Assembly: GCF_008124885.1 (NCBI RefSeq)
Contig: NZ_VNHX01000023.1
Span: 1-64,000 of the forward strand
Reading direction: 5' to 3'
Length of the DNA stretch: 64,000 nucleotides
DNA from: Sphingobacterium allocomposti
GTDB taxonomy: Bacteria; Bacteroidota; Bacteroidia; Sphingobacteriales; Sphingobacteriaceae
Shown here: in pieces, positions 63,622 to 64,000 of the stretch
Layout: every line of letters starts with the position of its first letter
Numbering within the stretch: position 1 is the first letter of the stretch
The notes under the pieces: generated by a model
What the model was told of the DNA's origin: nothing
The model's input: only the letters and a program-made list of their open reading frames with translations
Database searches by the model: none
Made by a program: the position numbers and the translations under genes

Positions 63622-64000
63622 ATGGGACAAATCGGAAGATTGGAAATTGAGCTGTTTCTGATCGGAGGCTCGGCGGGGAGTTTAAAGGTGCTCCTGGACA
63701 TGCTGCCGGCCGTCCGGCCGGATCTGACGTTTCCTGTCGTGCTGATTCTGCATAGGAAGGCTGGCCCAGAGTCCATGCTGGACATTCTTCTGGCGAATCA
63801 TAGTAACATGGGTGTGATTGAAGTGGAGGATAAGACAACACTGCAGCCAGGTACTGTCTATTTGGCGCCTGCAGATTATCACCTGTTATTTGAGCATAAG
63901 AGCTTACTGTCCTTAGATTGCTCAGAGAAGCTAAACTATTCTCGTCCTTCCATCGACGTATCCTTTCAATCGGCGGCCGACATTTTTAGGGGGAACGTTG
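63622..64000 (+). CDS. cheB: CheB-type methylesterase, truncated by the window edge
   Basis: At least 126 residues from the ATG at 63622, cut at the right edge. Begins directly with the esterase domain, lacking the usual N-terminal receiver: LIGGSAGSLKVLLDMLP has the nucleophile-containing Gly-Gly-Ser-Ala-Gly, then LILHRK with an active-site His and GTVYLAPADYHLLFE. It would reverse CheR methylation. Without a receiver, its control must come from a partner, possibly the single-domain regulator two genes upstream. Confidence 0.9.
   Translation, partial: MGQIGRLEIELFLIGGSAGSLKVLLDMLPAVRPDLTFPVVLILHRKAGPESMLDILLANHSNMGVIEVEDKTTLQPGTVYLAPADYHLLFEHKSLLSLDCSEKLNYSRPSIDVSFQSAADIFRGNV

Noticed and set aside
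1..64000. CRISPR array, prophage or plasmid origin
   Set aside because: No direct-repeat/spacer pattern, cas, phage structural or replication-initiator gene was found in the window.

Overview
The window looks like a chromosomal segment from a free-living Bacteroidota, most likely family Sphingobacteriaceae. The signs are two large outer-membrane beta-barrel receptors with carboxypeptidase-like N-terminal domains, a GLPGLI protein, a Bacteroidota-style short Crp/Fnr regulator, GH3, DUF1573, GH92 and sulfatase genes, weak Shine-Dalgarno sites and TAnnTTTG-type promoter boxes. Base composition looks close to 50% GC, which would suit a genus such as Parapedobacter; that genus guess is inference only. 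No rRNA, tRNA, CRISPR array or intact insertion sequence was seen.

Layout. 0-6.6 kb: housekeeping (aminotransferase, DUF1573 protein, KdsD, RecQ, KdsA). 6.7-17.5 kb: an accessory stretch with a stress flavour (two short-chain dehydrogenases, PEBP protein, YciE/DUF892 ferritin-like protein, FAD-Rieske oxidoreductase, zinc alcohol dehydrogenase, HExxH protease, GH3 enzyme, DUF3175 protein, small lipoproteins). 17.5-21.9 kb: Crp/Fnr regulator with DoxX, sulfatase, MaoC hydratase and two unknown small proteins. 22-25.6 kb: outer-membrane receptor plus GLPGLI protein. 25.6-28.8 kb: HopJ-like protein, a repeat-rich intergenic stretch with a possible regulated small gene, a lipoprotein, an MBL hydrolase and a TlpA thioredoxin. 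29.1-32.3 kb: a tight four-gene sulfur operon (two YeeE/YedE halves, TauE/SafE, and a CstB-like persulfide dioxygenase-rhodanese). 32.7-39.2 kb: serine beta-lactamase-like enzyme, NAD(P)-binding protein, amino-acid permease, and an ArsC-like / M1 peptidase / anchor-domain operon. 39.6-43.2 kb: aldolase, XerC-HPF, DUF6686-like protein, ferritin. 43.4-49.5 kb: second outer-membrane receptor, quinone oxidoreductase, GH92 mannosidase. 49.6-56.7 kb: methyltransferase-copper ATPase operon, then two tandem Gfo/Idh/MocA oxidoreductases (one cytosolic, one exported) and an NTF2-like protein. 57.3-64 kb: a signalling operon running off the right edge: response regulator-kinase, CHASE3 hybrid kinase with three receivers, stand-alone receiver, CheR and CheB.

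For novelty the strongest leads are non-coding or contextual: a roughly 10-bp-phased GGACATTT array next to a TATGTTTG promoter box and a small reading frame (26.3-26.7 kb); a three-copy mutually pairing hairpin family at 26.2 kb; a 13-unit, 8-bp tandem repeat in a divergent promoter (53.06-53.17 kb); a nine-G tract inside an outer-membrane receptor gene (22.25 kb); the cst-like sulfur operon without its usual regulator; and CheR/CheB sitting in a kinase operon with no chemoreceptor in view. No single clearly new multi-gene system is proven by this sequence alone.
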